Below are positions 1-8,674 of a stretch of 18,951 bases of DNA, in pieces. Below the pieces are notes generated by a model. That model saw nothing but the letters and a program-made list of their open reading frames with translations. It was not told the origin of the DNA and searched no databases. Position 1 is the stretch's first letter. Every line of letters starts with the position of its first letter. Source of the DNA: UBA4660 sp002405435 (GTDB taxonomy: Bacteria > Bacteroidota > Bacteroidia > Flavobacteriales_D > Sanyastnellaceae); assembly GCA_036747335.1 (NCBI GenBank), contig DAIOCL010000047.1, positions 1 through 18,951 on the forward strand, read 5' to 3'. Both the position numbers and the translations under genes were made by a program.

Positions 1-2771
1 TACATGTGGGTGACTTCACAGCCCCGGTGGTTGTGTCGGCGCCTTCGGATGTGACGGTGGAATGCGGTGCAGGGTTTCCCATGGATTTCCCGGTATTTGC
101 CGATAACTGTGACGACAACGTGCAGGTAACACACTCTTCATCCATTACCGTGCTTACGTGCGGCCGGATTATTCACCAGACCTGGGTGGCCGTGGATGAT
201 TGCGGCAATGAGACGATCGTGTCGCGCGATATCACCGAAGCGGATACCACACCGCCTGTTATCAGCGGTGTGCCCGGCAGTGTGGCCATTGACTGTGCTC
301 AAGCGATCTTGCCTGTGTTCCCGACGGTAGGCGACAACTGTGATGTGAATCCTCAGTTGTTTTATCAAGAACAGGTTAACCTGCAGGAATGCGGCGGCAC
401 TGTTGTGCGCTCTTGGTGGGCGACCGATGACTGTGGTAATACGGCCTATGCGACGCAGGTAATTACCCTGGTTGATAACACAGCGCCCTATCAGACCAAC
501 GTGCCGCCGGCATTCATCAGTGCATCATGCGATGAAGAAATACCGGCCTTCAATCCGACATTCGCTGACAATTGTGATAATACCTTGTCTATAACGTCAG
601 CCAGCGGGTTTGCCAATGTTACTGAATGCAGCTATGACATCCACCGCTCGGTCACGGCCACGGACGGCTGCGGAAACAGTGTTACCGTTTCACAGGTGGT
701 ACATGTATCAGACAATACGCTGCCTCAGCTGACCAATCCGCCTGCCAATCTGGTGGTGGAATGTGATGAAGACATCCCGGCCTATACACCCGTTTGGTCA
801 GACAACTGTGATACGGAACTTACACTGGGACTGACAGTCGCTACGGAAAATGATGACTGCTACACGGTTGTGCAGGAGACCTACACGGCTACTGACAATT
901 GCGGCAACACGGCCAGTGTTGTGCGCACCGTCAATATAGTGGACACAACCCCGCCGGTTATCAGCGGAGCAACCGCGTTACTCACCGTTGAGTGCGACAA
1001 CATTCCGGATCCTTCTGAGGTGTCGGCAACCGATAACTGCGACCCGTCGGTTCAATTGTCGCTGCAAGAACAGGAGTTACCCGGAGCATCGTGCGTATAT
1101 ACACTGGTTCGCACATGGACTGCGGTAGACGATTGTGGTAACACCACCACCACCGTGCAGGAGATTACTGTGGTGGATACCACGGCGCCTGTTCTTGTCG
1201 GTGTGCCAGCTGATGCAACCGTAGACTGCACCGCCATACCGGATCAGGCCCCAGTTGTGGCGGAAGACAATTGTGATGAGTCACCTCAGTTGACCTTCAG
1301 CGAACAGATAATTCCGATTGATGATTGTTCATACCGGATCGTGCGCACCTGGTCTGCAGCGGACGATTGTCAGAACGCGCAGAGTGCAACACAGGTTATC
1401 ACGGTAACAGACCTCTACGGTCCTACCTTCTCAGGCTCCGATACGGAGACTACACTTGAGTGCACTGAAGTTGCCTTGGTAGTGCCGCCCACAGTTACCG
1501 ATAACTGCGACGGTTCACCGGAGGTGGTTTACAGTTTCCAGTCGATTCCTGGGGCATGCCCGAATGCATGGACAGAGGTGTACACATGGACGGCCACAGA
1601 CAACTGTGGTAATATCAGCGTGCGCACCTTCACCTTCAACTTTGCTGATACAACGCCGCCATCCATCAATGGTGTGCCCGCAGACCTCGTGATCGATTGC
1701 CAGGCTACACCGCTTCCGGCATTCCCGACGGTGAGTGACAACTGTGATCAGGCTCCTTCATTGAGTGCAGAGGAGGCGTATATTCAGGAAGATTGCGCCC
1801 AGTTGGTGGTGCGCACCTGGACAGCCACGGATGCATGCGGAAATACGGCTATTGCCACCCAGACCATCACCTTGCTGGATACCACCCCACCCGTGGTTTT
1901 GTATCAACCGGAAGATGTGACCATTCAGTGTGATGAAGCCGCGCCTTTCGAAGAGCCCGTATTCGCCGATAACTGCGATGCTTCGCTTACCATTGAGTTC
2001 AACGATAACGTAGAAGGCAATTGTCCCTGGTACTGGATCTGCACCTGGACAGCGACAGACGATTGCGGAAACGCAACTTCGGTGACGCGTATTGTGACCA
2101 TCGTGGATGATACGGCGCCTGTTTTCAATGATTACCAGGTGGAAATTACTGTGGGATGTAACGAGGCATCTGAATGCATTCTGACAGCAACGGACAATTG
2201 TGACAGTGATGTTTACGTTGAAATATTTGATGAGTTTATTTCCAGCGGAGGTTGCCTCAACACCGTTGAACGGACATGCATTGCCTATGATGACTGCGGA
2301 AACTCTTCAACAGCCACCCAGATCCTTCATATCGTAGACGAGCTGGCTCCGGAACTGGTGAATATTCCTGTGGATATAACTATTGAATGCGGTGACCAGA
2401 TTCCGCCGGTACCTGCGGATGTCACAGCTACCGACGATTGCGATGGTGAGGTAGACTTGTCCTTCAGTCAAATACAGACCGGAAACGACTGCCCCTACGA
2501 TATCATCCGCACCTGGCTGGCAGTAGACCAGTGTTTGAATGTAACTGAAGGGGTTCAGGTGATTCATGTACTTGCTGCGGAGCCCCAGCCCGAACAGTGT
2601 ACAGCTGACTTTAACCAGGATGGAGTCATCAACCTGCTGGATCTTCTCGTGCTGACCGCAACTTATGGTTGCGCGGGAGAATGCGGGCTTGCAGATATTA
2701 ATACAGACGGAGTCGTGAATATCACTGACTTCCTGATTTTCACTTCTTACTTTGGAATGTTGTGTGATTAA
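1..2771 (+). CDS. Giant secreted HYR-repeat adhesin with dockerin-like C-terminus (5' end outside window)
   Basis: The reading frame is open to the left edge (the codon before the first GTG is a sense CAT inside a repeat), so only the C-terminal ~922 residues are present. The visible part is almost entirely tandem ~80-residue beta-sandwich repeats resembling the HYR (hyalin repeat) family. Each has a DNCD motif, a mid-repeat Cys, a TATDDCGN-type motif and a closing VxDTTAP-type linker; I count eleven DNCD/DDCD units. Such arrays form extended stalks on Bacteroidota surface or secreted adhesins. The last ~57 residues (2598-2768) are two dockerin-like loops (DFNQDGVINLLD, DINTDGVVNITD) with four Cys. 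No type IX sorting domain follows. The gene ends TAA, with a second in-frame TAA five codons later and a strong terminator at about 2800. Role as an adhesin is inferred from architecture; the ligand is unknown. Confidence 0.85.
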   Translation, partial: HVGDFTAPVVVSAPSDVTVECGAGFPMDFPVFADNCDDNVQVTHSSSITVLTCGRIIHQTWVAVDDCGNETIVSRDITEADTTPPVISGVPGSVAIDCAQAILPVFPTVGDNCDVNPQLFYQEQVNLQECGGTVVRSWWATDDCGNTAYATQVITLVDNTAPYQTNVPPAFISASCDEEIPAFNPTFADNCDNTLSITSASGFANVTECSYDIHRSVTATDGCGNSVTVSQVVHVSDNTLPQLTNPPANLVVECDEDIPAYTPVWSDNCDTELTLGLTVATENDDCYTVVQETYTATDNCGNTASVVRTVNIVDTTPPVISGATALLTVECDNIPDPSEVSATDNCDPSVQLSLQEQELPGASCVYTLVRTWTAVDDCGNTTTTVQEITVVDTTAPVLVGVPADATVDCTAIPDQAPVVAEDNCDESPQLTFSEQIIPIDDCSYRIVRTWSAADDCQNAQSATQVITVTDLYGPTFSGSDTETTLECTEVALVVPPTVTDNCDGSPEVVYSFQSIPGACPNAWTEVYTWTATDNCGNISVRTFTFNFADTTPPSINGVPADLVIDCQATPLPAFPTVSDNCDQAPSLSAEEAYIQEDCAQLVVRTWTATDACGNTAIATQTITLLDTTPPVVLYQPEDVTIQCDEAAPFEEPVFADNCDASLTIEFNDNVEGNCPWYWICTWTATDDCGNATSVTRIVTIVDDTAPVFNDYQVEITVGCNEASECILTATDNCDSDVYVEIFDEFISSGGCLNTVERTCIAYDDCGNSSTATQILHIVDELAPELVNIPVDITIECGDQIPPVPADVTATDDCDGEVDLSFSQIQTGNDCPYDIIRTWLAVDQCLNVTEGVQVIHVLAAEPQPEQCTADFNQDGVINLLDLLVLTATYGCAGECGLADINTDGVVNITDFLIFTSYFGMLCD

Positions 2772-2787
2772 TGGAGTTTGTGGAATT

Positions 2788-2818
2788 AAAAAAGCCCCGG
2801 TTTCGGGGCTTTTTTTTT
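2788..2818. terminator. Bidirectional rho-independent terminator
   Basis: A GC-rich hairpin, AGCCCCG / CGGGGCT with loop GTTT (2793-2810), is flanked by an A-run on the left and a T-run on the right. It lies 16 bases after the stop of the HYR-repeat gene and about 55 bases beyond the stop of the convergent TonB receptor gene, so it can end both transcripts. Confidence 0.92.
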
Positions 2819-2872
2819 GGATATACTTTCGGTGGCTGTGCTGCGCTGATTGATCGTTTGTTGACAATGCCA

Positions 2873-5167
2873 TTATGGGTTAGCACCGGAAATTTTCCAT
2901 CGAATGCCGAGATAGGCCATCCTTCCGAATACGGGGCCCCAGATAAGTGAGGCATCAAAATTTTCCGATGAGGGATTCTCTCCGGATATGATGGGATCGT
3001 GTTGCATAAAGTTGGTGAGATTTTCTCCGCCGGCATAAATTTCAAGATCGGTGCGCAGCACCCAGGTGGCTTGTGCATTGACGAGCATGAAAGGATCGGA
3101 ACGCTCGGGCGTCCTGTGTTCGGCATGTTCGCCCGCGAGCGGAATGCGTTTGGAGGAAATCCATTGTGCCGTCAGGTCAAACCGCCATTGCTGTCCGCGT
3201 TCACCCGCCCTGGTTTCGTAAGCGATGTTGGTGAACGCCCGGTGCGGGTTTATCAGGGGTTTTTCGAGCAGTCCGGCGCGGTAGTTCGTTTTCACGTCAA
3301 GCCAACGGTAGGCCAGGCGCACTTCAGTTCTACGGAAAGGCGACCAGTGAAACTCCACCTGCGCGCTGTTGCTGTAACTAGGGCCTTTGAGGTTATAGAA
3401 TCGCACCTCACGGGCGGTTTCAATGTCCATCACCACCTGGTTTTCGAACCGCGTATGAAAAAAGTCCAAGGTCAGCACCGCAGGGCGGTAGTAGATTTCT
3501 GTTTTGTAGGCGAGCAGGATGCCGGAATTCCAAGATTCTTCCATATCAAGTCCGAAAGGAAACTGGCCGGTAAAGCCTTCAATGCGGATATCGCGGTTGC
3601 TTGCCAGTATGCCGACATTGTCCATCAGCATTTGGGCTGTGCGGTATCCTTTTCCCGCAGAAACCTTGCAGGTGAAAGCAGGGCTGATCGAAAAACGTGC
3701 GTGCATGCGGGGTGTAATAAGCCAGTTAAACCGGTTGTGGTAATCGGCCCTAATGCCGGCGACAAGCACAAACCAGTCCTTATGCCGGGCCGTATATTCA
3801 AGCGCGCCACCTGCGGTTTCTTCCAGCCGGTCGAGCAGATAGGGCGTAAATACCCGGGTTGTATCGCTGCCCTGATACAGTGATTCATGGAAGTTGTTAT
3901 GCTGGTAATTGAGGGCAGCCGTGTAGGAATGGTTTTCACCGAAGCGCGAAGCAAAAAGCAGGTTGACGCGCATATCGCTTTCCGATCCCTCATACATGCG
4001 ATAGCCATAGCGCCCTTCCTGGTCATGCAGGGTATAGGAGACCTGAGATCCGAAACTCTGCCATTCCCTCGAAGGGAAAGTATAGCCAGTTTTCGCCATC
4101 GCATCCAGTCGGCGCGTAGTAAGATGGGCGCCCCATAGCCTTGAGCGGATGTCGTCTGCCGGTGAATAGTCAAGTTGGCCGCTGGTATTCTCCAGGTTCA
4201 TCCAGGTTACTGCATAGTGACCACCGAGACCGCCGGGTGTTTCCATTACCCATTCATTGCGCAGGATGACATTGGTGAAAAGCGGATTGTCCATAAAGCC
4301 ATCTTCATTCATGTCGGTGCGGGTTTCAGAAAAAGCGCCATGGGCCAGCAGGGTGGGGTAGAACGACAGGCGGGCATCCTTGTTGGCATGCACACGGTCA
4401 AAACGCGGATTCCATACCAGGTTAAGCTCCATTCTTCCCCAAGAACCCGCATAGGCATTGAGCTGCATTTTTTCTGCGTTATCGGCGTTCTTATGCGCCA
4501 CGTTGATTTGTCCGGCCATACTCTCGTAACCGCTGAGTACCGAACCTGCCCCTTTGGCAATAACAATTGATTTGATCCACGGACCCGGCACGTAGGTCAA
4601 TCCATACGTACTTGCCAATCCGCGCACAGCCGGCACATTATCGAACATAATCTGCGTATAGCGTCCTTCCAGTCCGAGCATGCGGATTTGCCGCGTGCCC
4701 GTGACGGCGTCTGTGAATGCGGCATCAATGGAGGCGTTTGTTTCAAAACTCTCGGAGAGGTTACAGCACGCAGCCTTGCACAACTCTTTTTCCGTGATGG
4801 TCTGAAAGCGCATCGGATCGCGGGTATTGACCTGGGTAGCTTCCATACGCCCATGAATTTCCACTCCTTGAGCGACCGACGGCTCGAGCAGTATGCTGAG
4901 GTCTGCGGGTCCGTTGCAGGCGATGGTGTCAGGCGTGTAGCCGATGTAGGAAACCACGAGCAGTTGTGCGCCGGGGGGAAGGCTGATGGAGAATTTCCCC
5001 TGGTCATCAGCCACGGTACCGCTGCGTGTTCCGGCCCAAACGAGGGTGGCGCCCGGAAGTATTTCCGATTTTTCCGGACCGAGTTTGCCGCGCACCGTGC
5101 CGGTCACCTGCGCATAAAGGCTGCCCGCCATCAGCGACAGCAGGCAGCTAATCCAAATGAGACGCAT
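2873..5167 (-). CDS. TonB-dependent outer-membrane receptor, metal-type
   Basis: A 764-residue outer-membrane receptor. Residues 1-20 are a Sec signal peptide ending SLYAQ. Residues ~21-97 are a carboxypeptidase-regulatory-like beta domain (VTGTVRG start, SYIGY motif), normal for Bacteroidota receptors. The plug follows at ~110-225, with the conserved NLSESFETNASID, RMLGLEGRYTQIMFDNVP and SGYESMAGQINV stretches. The rest is a 22-strand-type barrel rich in aromatic strands, ending near GRMAYLGIRWKI. Cys130, Cys134 and Cys135 sit at the start of the plug in an AACCNLSES motif. The ATG follows the HMA gene stop by 8 bases, so the two are co-transcribed. Known family role: TonB/ExbBD-powered uptake of a metal chelate or siderophore. 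Inference: copper or another soft metal, because of the HMA neighbour. TonB and ExbBD are not in the window. Confidence 0.92.
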   Translation of the reverse strand: MRLIWISCLLSLMAGSLYAQVTGTVRGKLGPEKSEILPGATLVWAGTRSGTVADDQGKFSISLPPGAQLLVVSYIGYTPDTIACNGPADLSILLEPSVAQGVEIHGRMEATQVNTRDPMRFQTITEKELCKAACCNLSESFETNASIDAAFTDAVTGTRQIRMLGLEGRYTQIMFDNVPAVRGLASTYGLTYVPGPWIKSIVIAKGAGSVLSGYESMAGQINVAHKNADNAEKMQLNAYAGSWGRMELNLVWNPRFDRVHANKDARLSFYPTLLAHGAFSETRTDMNEDGFMDNPLFTNVILRNEWVMETPGGLGGHYAVTWMNLENTSGQLDYSPADDIRSRLWGAHLTTRRLDAMAKTGYTFPSREWQSFGSQVSYTLHDQEGRYGYRMYEGSESDMRVNLLFASRFGENHSYTAALNYQHNNFHESLYQGSDTTRVFTPYLLDRLEETAGGALEYTARHKDWFVLVAGIRADYHNRFNWLITPRMHARFSISPAFTCKVSAGKGYRTAQMLMDNVGILASNRDIRIEGFTGQFPFGLDMEESWNSGILLAYKTEIYYRPAVLTLDFFHTRFENQVVMDIETAREVRFYNLKGPSYSNSAQVEFHWSPFRRTEVRLAYRWLDVKTNYRAGLLEKPLINPHRAFTNIAYETRAGERGQQWRFDLTAQWISSKRIPLAGEHAEHRTPERSDPFMLVNAQATWVLRTDLEIYAGGENLTNFMQHDPIISGENPSSENFDASLIWGPVFGRMAYLGIRWKISGANP

Positions 5168-5175
5168 CTGCCTGG

Positions 5176-5526
5176 TTAATGGTCTGACATTTCGCGGTAC
5201 TTGCAGCAGGAGTGTGTCCGGCTGTACTGCTCATCGGTGCAGCGTGATGACGCGGTGTCATAGCCTACCTCGTTGAGGAGCACGTGAATGTCTGCTTCCG
5301 ATATTTTAGAAGGGTTGAAAACAACGGTCAGCTCATGGGCTTTCAGATCGTAATCGGCGGTGATGATGCCTCGGGTATCGAGGGCCTTTTCGATGGTGGT
5401 TTCACAGCGACTGCAAACACCGGCTACCCAGAAGGAAGCGGTTAAGGGTTTTGCCTTTTGCGCATGGCTGGTTGCAGCGCCAAGCGTCAGCAGAATTGCA
5501 GCCAGTATATGGGAATATGCGTTCAT
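5176..5526 (-). CDS. Exported heavy-metal-associated (HMA) domain protein
   Basis: A 116-residue protein with a signal peptide (MNAYSHILAAILLTLGAATSHA) followed by one HMA/ferredoxin-like fold at residues ~28-95. The metal-binding motif is GVCSRCE, with Cys38 and Cys41 in CxxC spacing, followed by the usual amphipathic helix and a NEVGYD-type ending. After the fold come further cysteines, Cys96 and the Cys107-Cys108 pair, typical of the Bacteroidota exported HMA proteins encoded beside TonB receptors. HMA domains bind Cu(I), and in some families Zn or Hg, and hand it to partner proteins. It probably carries metal in the periplasm between the receptor and an inner-membrane transporter not seen here. 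It is the middle gene of the three-gene operon, 66 bases after the preceding gene and 8 bases before the receptor. The metal identity is inferred. Confidence 0.88.
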   Translation of the reverse strand: MNAYSHILAAILLTLGAATSHAQKAKPLTASFWVAGVCSRCETTIEKALDTRGIITADYDLKAHELTVVFNPSKISEADIHVLLNEVGYDTASSRCTDEQYSRTHSCCKYREMSDH

Positions 5527-5592
5527 GATTTTTTACGGATTTAAAATGAATAATGACGGCTTCAGGTCACCCGGAGGTGCTGCAATCCGGCA

Positions 5593-5982
5593 CTAACCGT
5601 AAAAAACAAATTGCGAAAGCGCAGCATAGCGTCGCAGTGGAGGCGGTGGGTCTTCGGTCGGGTGAATACGGGGTTCATGCCATGGCGCTGGGGAAAGACC
5701 TGAAATGTTGCTTGGTTTGTGCGGCTCTCCGCTGAACAACTCGGCTTGTTGCAGCAGCGGTGTGCGCTGGTCTCCGCTGACCTGGTAGCGCTCATCTTCA
5801 AATGTGCAGCATTTTTTTTGAAAAGCATCTTGTGCAGGCCACTCATACATGCAGCATCGGTCGTGGGCCTTGAAGATGGAGACCTCAGCCAGTTTGCCGC
5901 AGCAGAAATGGAAGTGCACAACCAGCCCGGCGGACATTACCAGGTATTGCACTGCGAGTACTATGGCAACAATTTTTTTCAC
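5593..5982 (-). CDS. HYC_CC_PP-type small cysteine-rich exported protein
   Basis: A 129-residue protein from a GTG at 5982 (MKKIVAIVLAVQYLVMSAG), which gives a clean signal peptide or membrane anchor. A TTG at 6015 would add eleven residues and is less likely. The mature part has the marks of the HYC_CC_PP family: HFC at residues 25-27 with a following Cys-Gly (CCGKL), then C43-C44, then C58-C59 followed by acidic residues, and a proline run (EDPPPPLRR) before a short hydrophobic C-terminus. The ordered Cys/His pairs suggest metal binding. Members occur next to HMA and TonB-receptor genes, as here, but their exact role is not established. It is the first gene of the metal operon. It ends TAG, which argues that TAG is a normal stop in this genome. 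Confidence 0.75.
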   Translation of the reverse strand: MKKIVAIVLAVQYLVMSAGLVVHFHFCCGKLAEVSIFKAHDRCCMYEWPAQDAFQKKCCTFEDERYQVSGDQRTPLLQQAELFSGEPHKPSNISGLSPAPWHEPRIHPTEDPPPPLRRYAALSQFVFYG

Positions 5983-6066
5983 TACGGTCAGAAGAAAACT
6001 TCGGGTCACAACCAATCGATGGGTGTGGCACCACGGCGATCAATGCTTTTTACATTAATGTTACCT

Positions 6067-6074
6067 CAAAAATA
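6067..6074 (-). promoter_or_regulatory. Possible -7 promoter element of the metal operon
   Basis: On the minus strand this reads TATTTTTG, a full match to the Bacteroidota -7 consensus TAnnTTTG, about 85 bases upstream of the GTG of the HYC_CC_PP gene. No convincing -33 TTG lies 17-23 bases further upstream. The perfect 10-base palindrome ACATTAATGT (6052-6061) sits just downstream, near the predicted transcription start, and could be an operator. Confidence 0.3.
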
Positions 6075-6138
6075 CAAAATCTACGGTCTTTGGGGCAGGA
6101 TTAAATAATAGTTTCCAGATGTTCCCCCGGCCACAGCC

Positions 6139-6167
6139 TTTGTTACCTTTCGACACCATTAACGGTG
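6139..6167 (+). promoter_or_regulatory. Weak candidate promoter for the secreted adhesin gene
   Basis: TTTG at 6139-6142 is followed after 17 bases by TAACGGTG (6160-6167), a partial match to TAnnTTTG. Transcription would start near 6174, just before the ATG at 6185, and this supports that ATG over the upstream one at 6119. Confidence 0.25.
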
Positions 6168-6184
6168 TTGGAAACAATTTTACT

Positions 6185-8461
6185 ATGCTAATACGCCTTA
6201 CCTTTCTTGTGGGTTATGTCGTGCTATGCAGCAGCGACCTGTGCGGACAGATTCTCGGAGCTCCGGTCTTCTATGAAGATTTTTCGGACGGTATCCCATC
6301 CGGGTGGGACAGTCTGGATGCATCGGGCATTGCGCATTGGGAATACCGGGGTCCATTTACGTCGCCGGATATCAGTGTGGCATCAAGAGGTTCTTGCGGT
6401 GCCAGCGGTTCGCTCATTCAGTCGCAAACCTACAGCAACGGATTTGTCATTTTCGATTCCAACTATTGGGATGACGATGGCACAGTATGCGGAAACCTCG
6501 GGTCGGGCCAGGATCCTGCGCCCCACGACGCCTCACTCGTGACCCCGCCCATCAACCTCAGTGGTGTCAATACCGTTGTGCTCACCTGGCAGCAACATTT
6601 CAAACGTTTTCAGAGTACGTTGACGGTGGATGTCAGTACGAACGCCGGACAGACCTGGTCAAATGTTTTCACCGCCTCACCGGTTTTTACCAGTAACACC
6701 ATCTGGCAAACAGTCAATATCACCTCCCTTGCGGCCAACCAGCCCGATGTCAGAATCAGGTTCAGGTTTACCGGCACTTACTACTGGTGGCAACTGGATG
6801 ACATTGCCCTGTATGCGCCAAACCCGAATGACATCAGAATCCTGAATCCCAAATACACCACATACAATCCGGCGGATACCATTTTGTTTAACAATATGGA
6901 GTATGACAGTTATCCTTCGGTGATGATTCCTCCTTTTAAGTTCTCTGCACAGGACCAAAACATAGGGGGCAATACCCAGACCGGATGCAGGCTGATCACC
7001 AGGGTCAGGAGGGCCAATGACCTGACGCAGGTATTTAACGTGCAGAGCGGTTCGGTTACCATTGCACCCGGTCAAACCGTCACGCACAATATTGCCACTA
7101 CCTACACGGCGCCAGCCGCACCGCAGTCTTATATCATCACCTACAACGTCGACCAGACCCAGGTGGACGACAATGAATCCAACAACTGGGATACGCTCGA
7201 CTTTAGGATAACGCCGTTTACCTATGCGCGCGATGAGCGCCGGATGGATGATGCGCTCATCCCCGCGCTTGCCTACCAGGACGAAACCCAGCAGATTGGC
7301 AATACGTACCAGGCGCGGCTTGATGCGCCCAAAAAATGTCATGCCATTGGGGTAGGTTTTTCCAACCAGACCTTGCCGGGCACCGTGGTACACGGGGTCA
7401 TTTACCGGTTGAATACCTGGGAGGTGCTTGCCGAAACCGAAGACTACATAGTGAACATAGCAGACCTCAATGCGCCCGGCGATGAGAAAATCGTCTCGCT
7501 TCCCCTGATCACGCCGTTAAACCTGACGCGGGATTCTGTCTATGTTGTCATGGTAAGCCACAATGCAGCTGAGGGAGGCGCCATGCGCATAGCCCGCAGC
7601 GGAGAAGCCCTGCCCAACGTGTCGCTGTTGCGCTATCCCGACTCTAACGCGCTTTTTTATCTGCTGAAACACCCGATGGTACGCATGCATATATTCTCTG
7701 CTTCCAGCAATCCGGGCTGCACCAATCCGCTTGCCGACAATTACTTGCCGGAGGCCAATATTGATGACGGCGGTTGTCGTTTCTACGGCTGCACTGCTCA
7801 GGCGGCCTGCAATTATGACCCTGTGGCAAATTATGACGACGGGAGTTGTTGTTTTGGAGATTGTGCGACACTGACGGTGTCAGGCAGCCCAGAGGCTTCG
7901 ATGGGCTGGCAACTGACCAATGGAGAAGGCACGGTGCTGGCTTCCGGTCAGGGCAACGGCGAAGTGGATGTATGCCTCTTGCCGTCGTGTTACAGCGTCT
8001 CTCTTTCAGATGCCCAGGGAGATGAATCTAATGGTGCCACCCTCTCGGTGATTTCCGGAAATGGGACGGTATATTTTTCAGGAACCCTCAGTGATGGAAA
8101 TGCTGTCACCGCCCAATTCGCGGTAGGAGGTGCTGCTGGCTGCACAGATCCGGGTGCATGCAACTATCAACCGGCTGCCTTATGCGATGACGGCAGTTGC
8201 GTGTCTCCGTCTTGCGCTGATCCCGAAGCGCTCAACTATGATTCGGGTTTTGTCTGCGGAGGTGGTCAGTGCCTTTACTGCCAGGGTGATTTTAACGATG
8301 ACCTGGTCGTCAACACGGTGGACTTCCTCTTATTCACTACTGCCTTCGGCTGCTCCTCGCAGTGCGGGGGCTATGACTTTGACGCAAACGGAACAGTCAA
8401 CACTGTAGACTTTCTCCTCTTTACGACCTATTTCGGTCAGGTTTGCAGTGGAACGGACTGA
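6185..8461 (+). CDS. Secreted multidomain adhesin with GCTDP repeats and dockerin-like C-terminus
   Basis: A 758-residue protein. I place the start at ATG 6185 because it begins a Sec signal peptide (MLIRLTFLVGYVVLCSSDLCG); the earlier in-frame ATG at 6119 adds 22 non-signal residues. Residues ~26-211 look like a cleaved-adhesin or MAM-type jelly roll (FYEDFSDGIPSGWD at the start, WWQLDDIALY at the end), often a carbohydrate- or surface-binding fold in Bacteroidota. A CARDB-like beta domain (~215-365) and another beta-rich region (~370-505) follow. From residue 511 there are four short cysteine-rich GCTDP/NYDPxAxxDDGSC-type repeats, interrupted by one ~100-residue beta module resembling one in the downstream protease. 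Residues 699-758 are two dockerin-like loops with four Cys. There is no recognisable type IX sorting domain and no catalytic motif that I can identify. Same strand as, and 213 bases before, the protease gene. Confidence 0.82.
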   Translation: MLIRLTFLVGYVVLCSSDLCGQILGAPVFYEDFSDGIPSGWDSLDASGIAHWEYRGPFTSPDISVASRGSCGASGSLIQSQTYSNGFVIFDSNYWDDDGTVCGNLGSGQDPAPHDASLVTPPINLSGVNTVVLTWQQHFKRFQSTLTVDVSTNAGQTWSNVFTASPVFTSNTIWQTVNITSLAANQPDVRIRFRFTGTYYWWQLDDIALYAPNPNDIRILNPKYTTYNPADTILFNNMEYDSYPSVMIPPFKFSAQDQNIGGNTQTGCRLITRVRRANDLTQVFNVQSGSVTIAPGQTVTHNIATTYTAPAAPQSYIITYNVDQTQVDDNESNNWDTLDFRITPFTYARDERRMDDALIPALAYQDETQQIGNTYQARLDAPKKCHAIGVGFSNQTLPGTVVHGVIYRLNTWEVLAETEDYIVNIADLNAPGDEKIVSLPLITPLNLTRDSVYVVMVSHNAAEGGAMRIARSGEALPNVSLLRYPDSNALFYLLKHPMVRMHIFSASSNPGCTNPLADNYLPEANIDDGGCRFYGCTAQAACNYDPVANYDDGSCCFGDCATLTVSGSPEASMGWQLTNGEGTVLASGQGNGEVDVCLLPSCYSVSLSDAQGDESNGATLSVISGNGTVYFSGTLSDGNAVTAQFAVGGAAGCTDPGACNYQPAALCDDGSCVSPSCADPEALNYDSGFVCGGGQCLYCQGDFNDDLVVNTVDFLLFTTAFGCSSQCGGYDFDANGTVNTVDFLLFTTYFGQVCSGTD

Positions 8462-8615
8462 GCCTATAGCCTATAGCCGAGGGCCAGGGCAACGGGAGGT
8501 AAACCGTTGTCATCATAAGCCGGCTGCTCGGTGCCGGGTGAAATGCGGGCGGTTCAATTGCTTCGCCATCATCGGTTTTGCTCAAATTTTTCGAAAGAAG
8601 ATGGCAGCGAATGGG

Positions 8616-8645
8616 TTGTCCGGGTGGGCGTTTTTTGTTAGTTTG
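8616..8645 (+). promoter_or_regulatory. Candidate Bacteroidota-type promoter of the subtilase gene
   Basis: TTG at 8616-8618 and TTAGTTTG at 8638-8645 are separated by 19 bases. The second element matches TAnnTTTG except at position two. Transcription would start about 8651, giving a leader of roughly 24 bases before the ATG at 8675. The rest of 8462-8674 shows only a 7-base tandem repeat (GCCTATA, 8462-8478) and a small hairpin without a T-run. Confidence 0.42.
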
Positions 8646-8674
8646 ACACTTGTAAAACCTTAAAAACTATAACG

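Noticed and set aside
2999..3883. Long plus-strand open frame (294 codons) opposite the TonB receptor gene
   Set aside because: It lies wholly antisense to a well-supported receptor barrel, shows no family motifs or signal peptide, and has a composition expected from the complementary strand of barrel codons.
6119..6184. ATG at 6119 as the adhesin start
   Set aside because: It would place 22 non-hydrophobic residues ahead of a complete signal peptide that begins at ATG 6185.
8462..8478. Short tandem repeat GCCTATA directly after the adhesin stop
   Set aside because: Only 2.4 units of seven bases; no sign of an attachment site or mobile element on either side.
8490..8509. Hairpin CAACGG-N8-CCGTTG as terminator of the adhesin gene
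   Set aside because: Only six pairs with an eight-base loop and no T-run; probably chance.
8448..8663. 71-codon open frame between adhesin and protease
   Set aside because: Overlaps the end of the adhesin gene in another frame, has no recognisable product and covers the candidate promoter of the protease.
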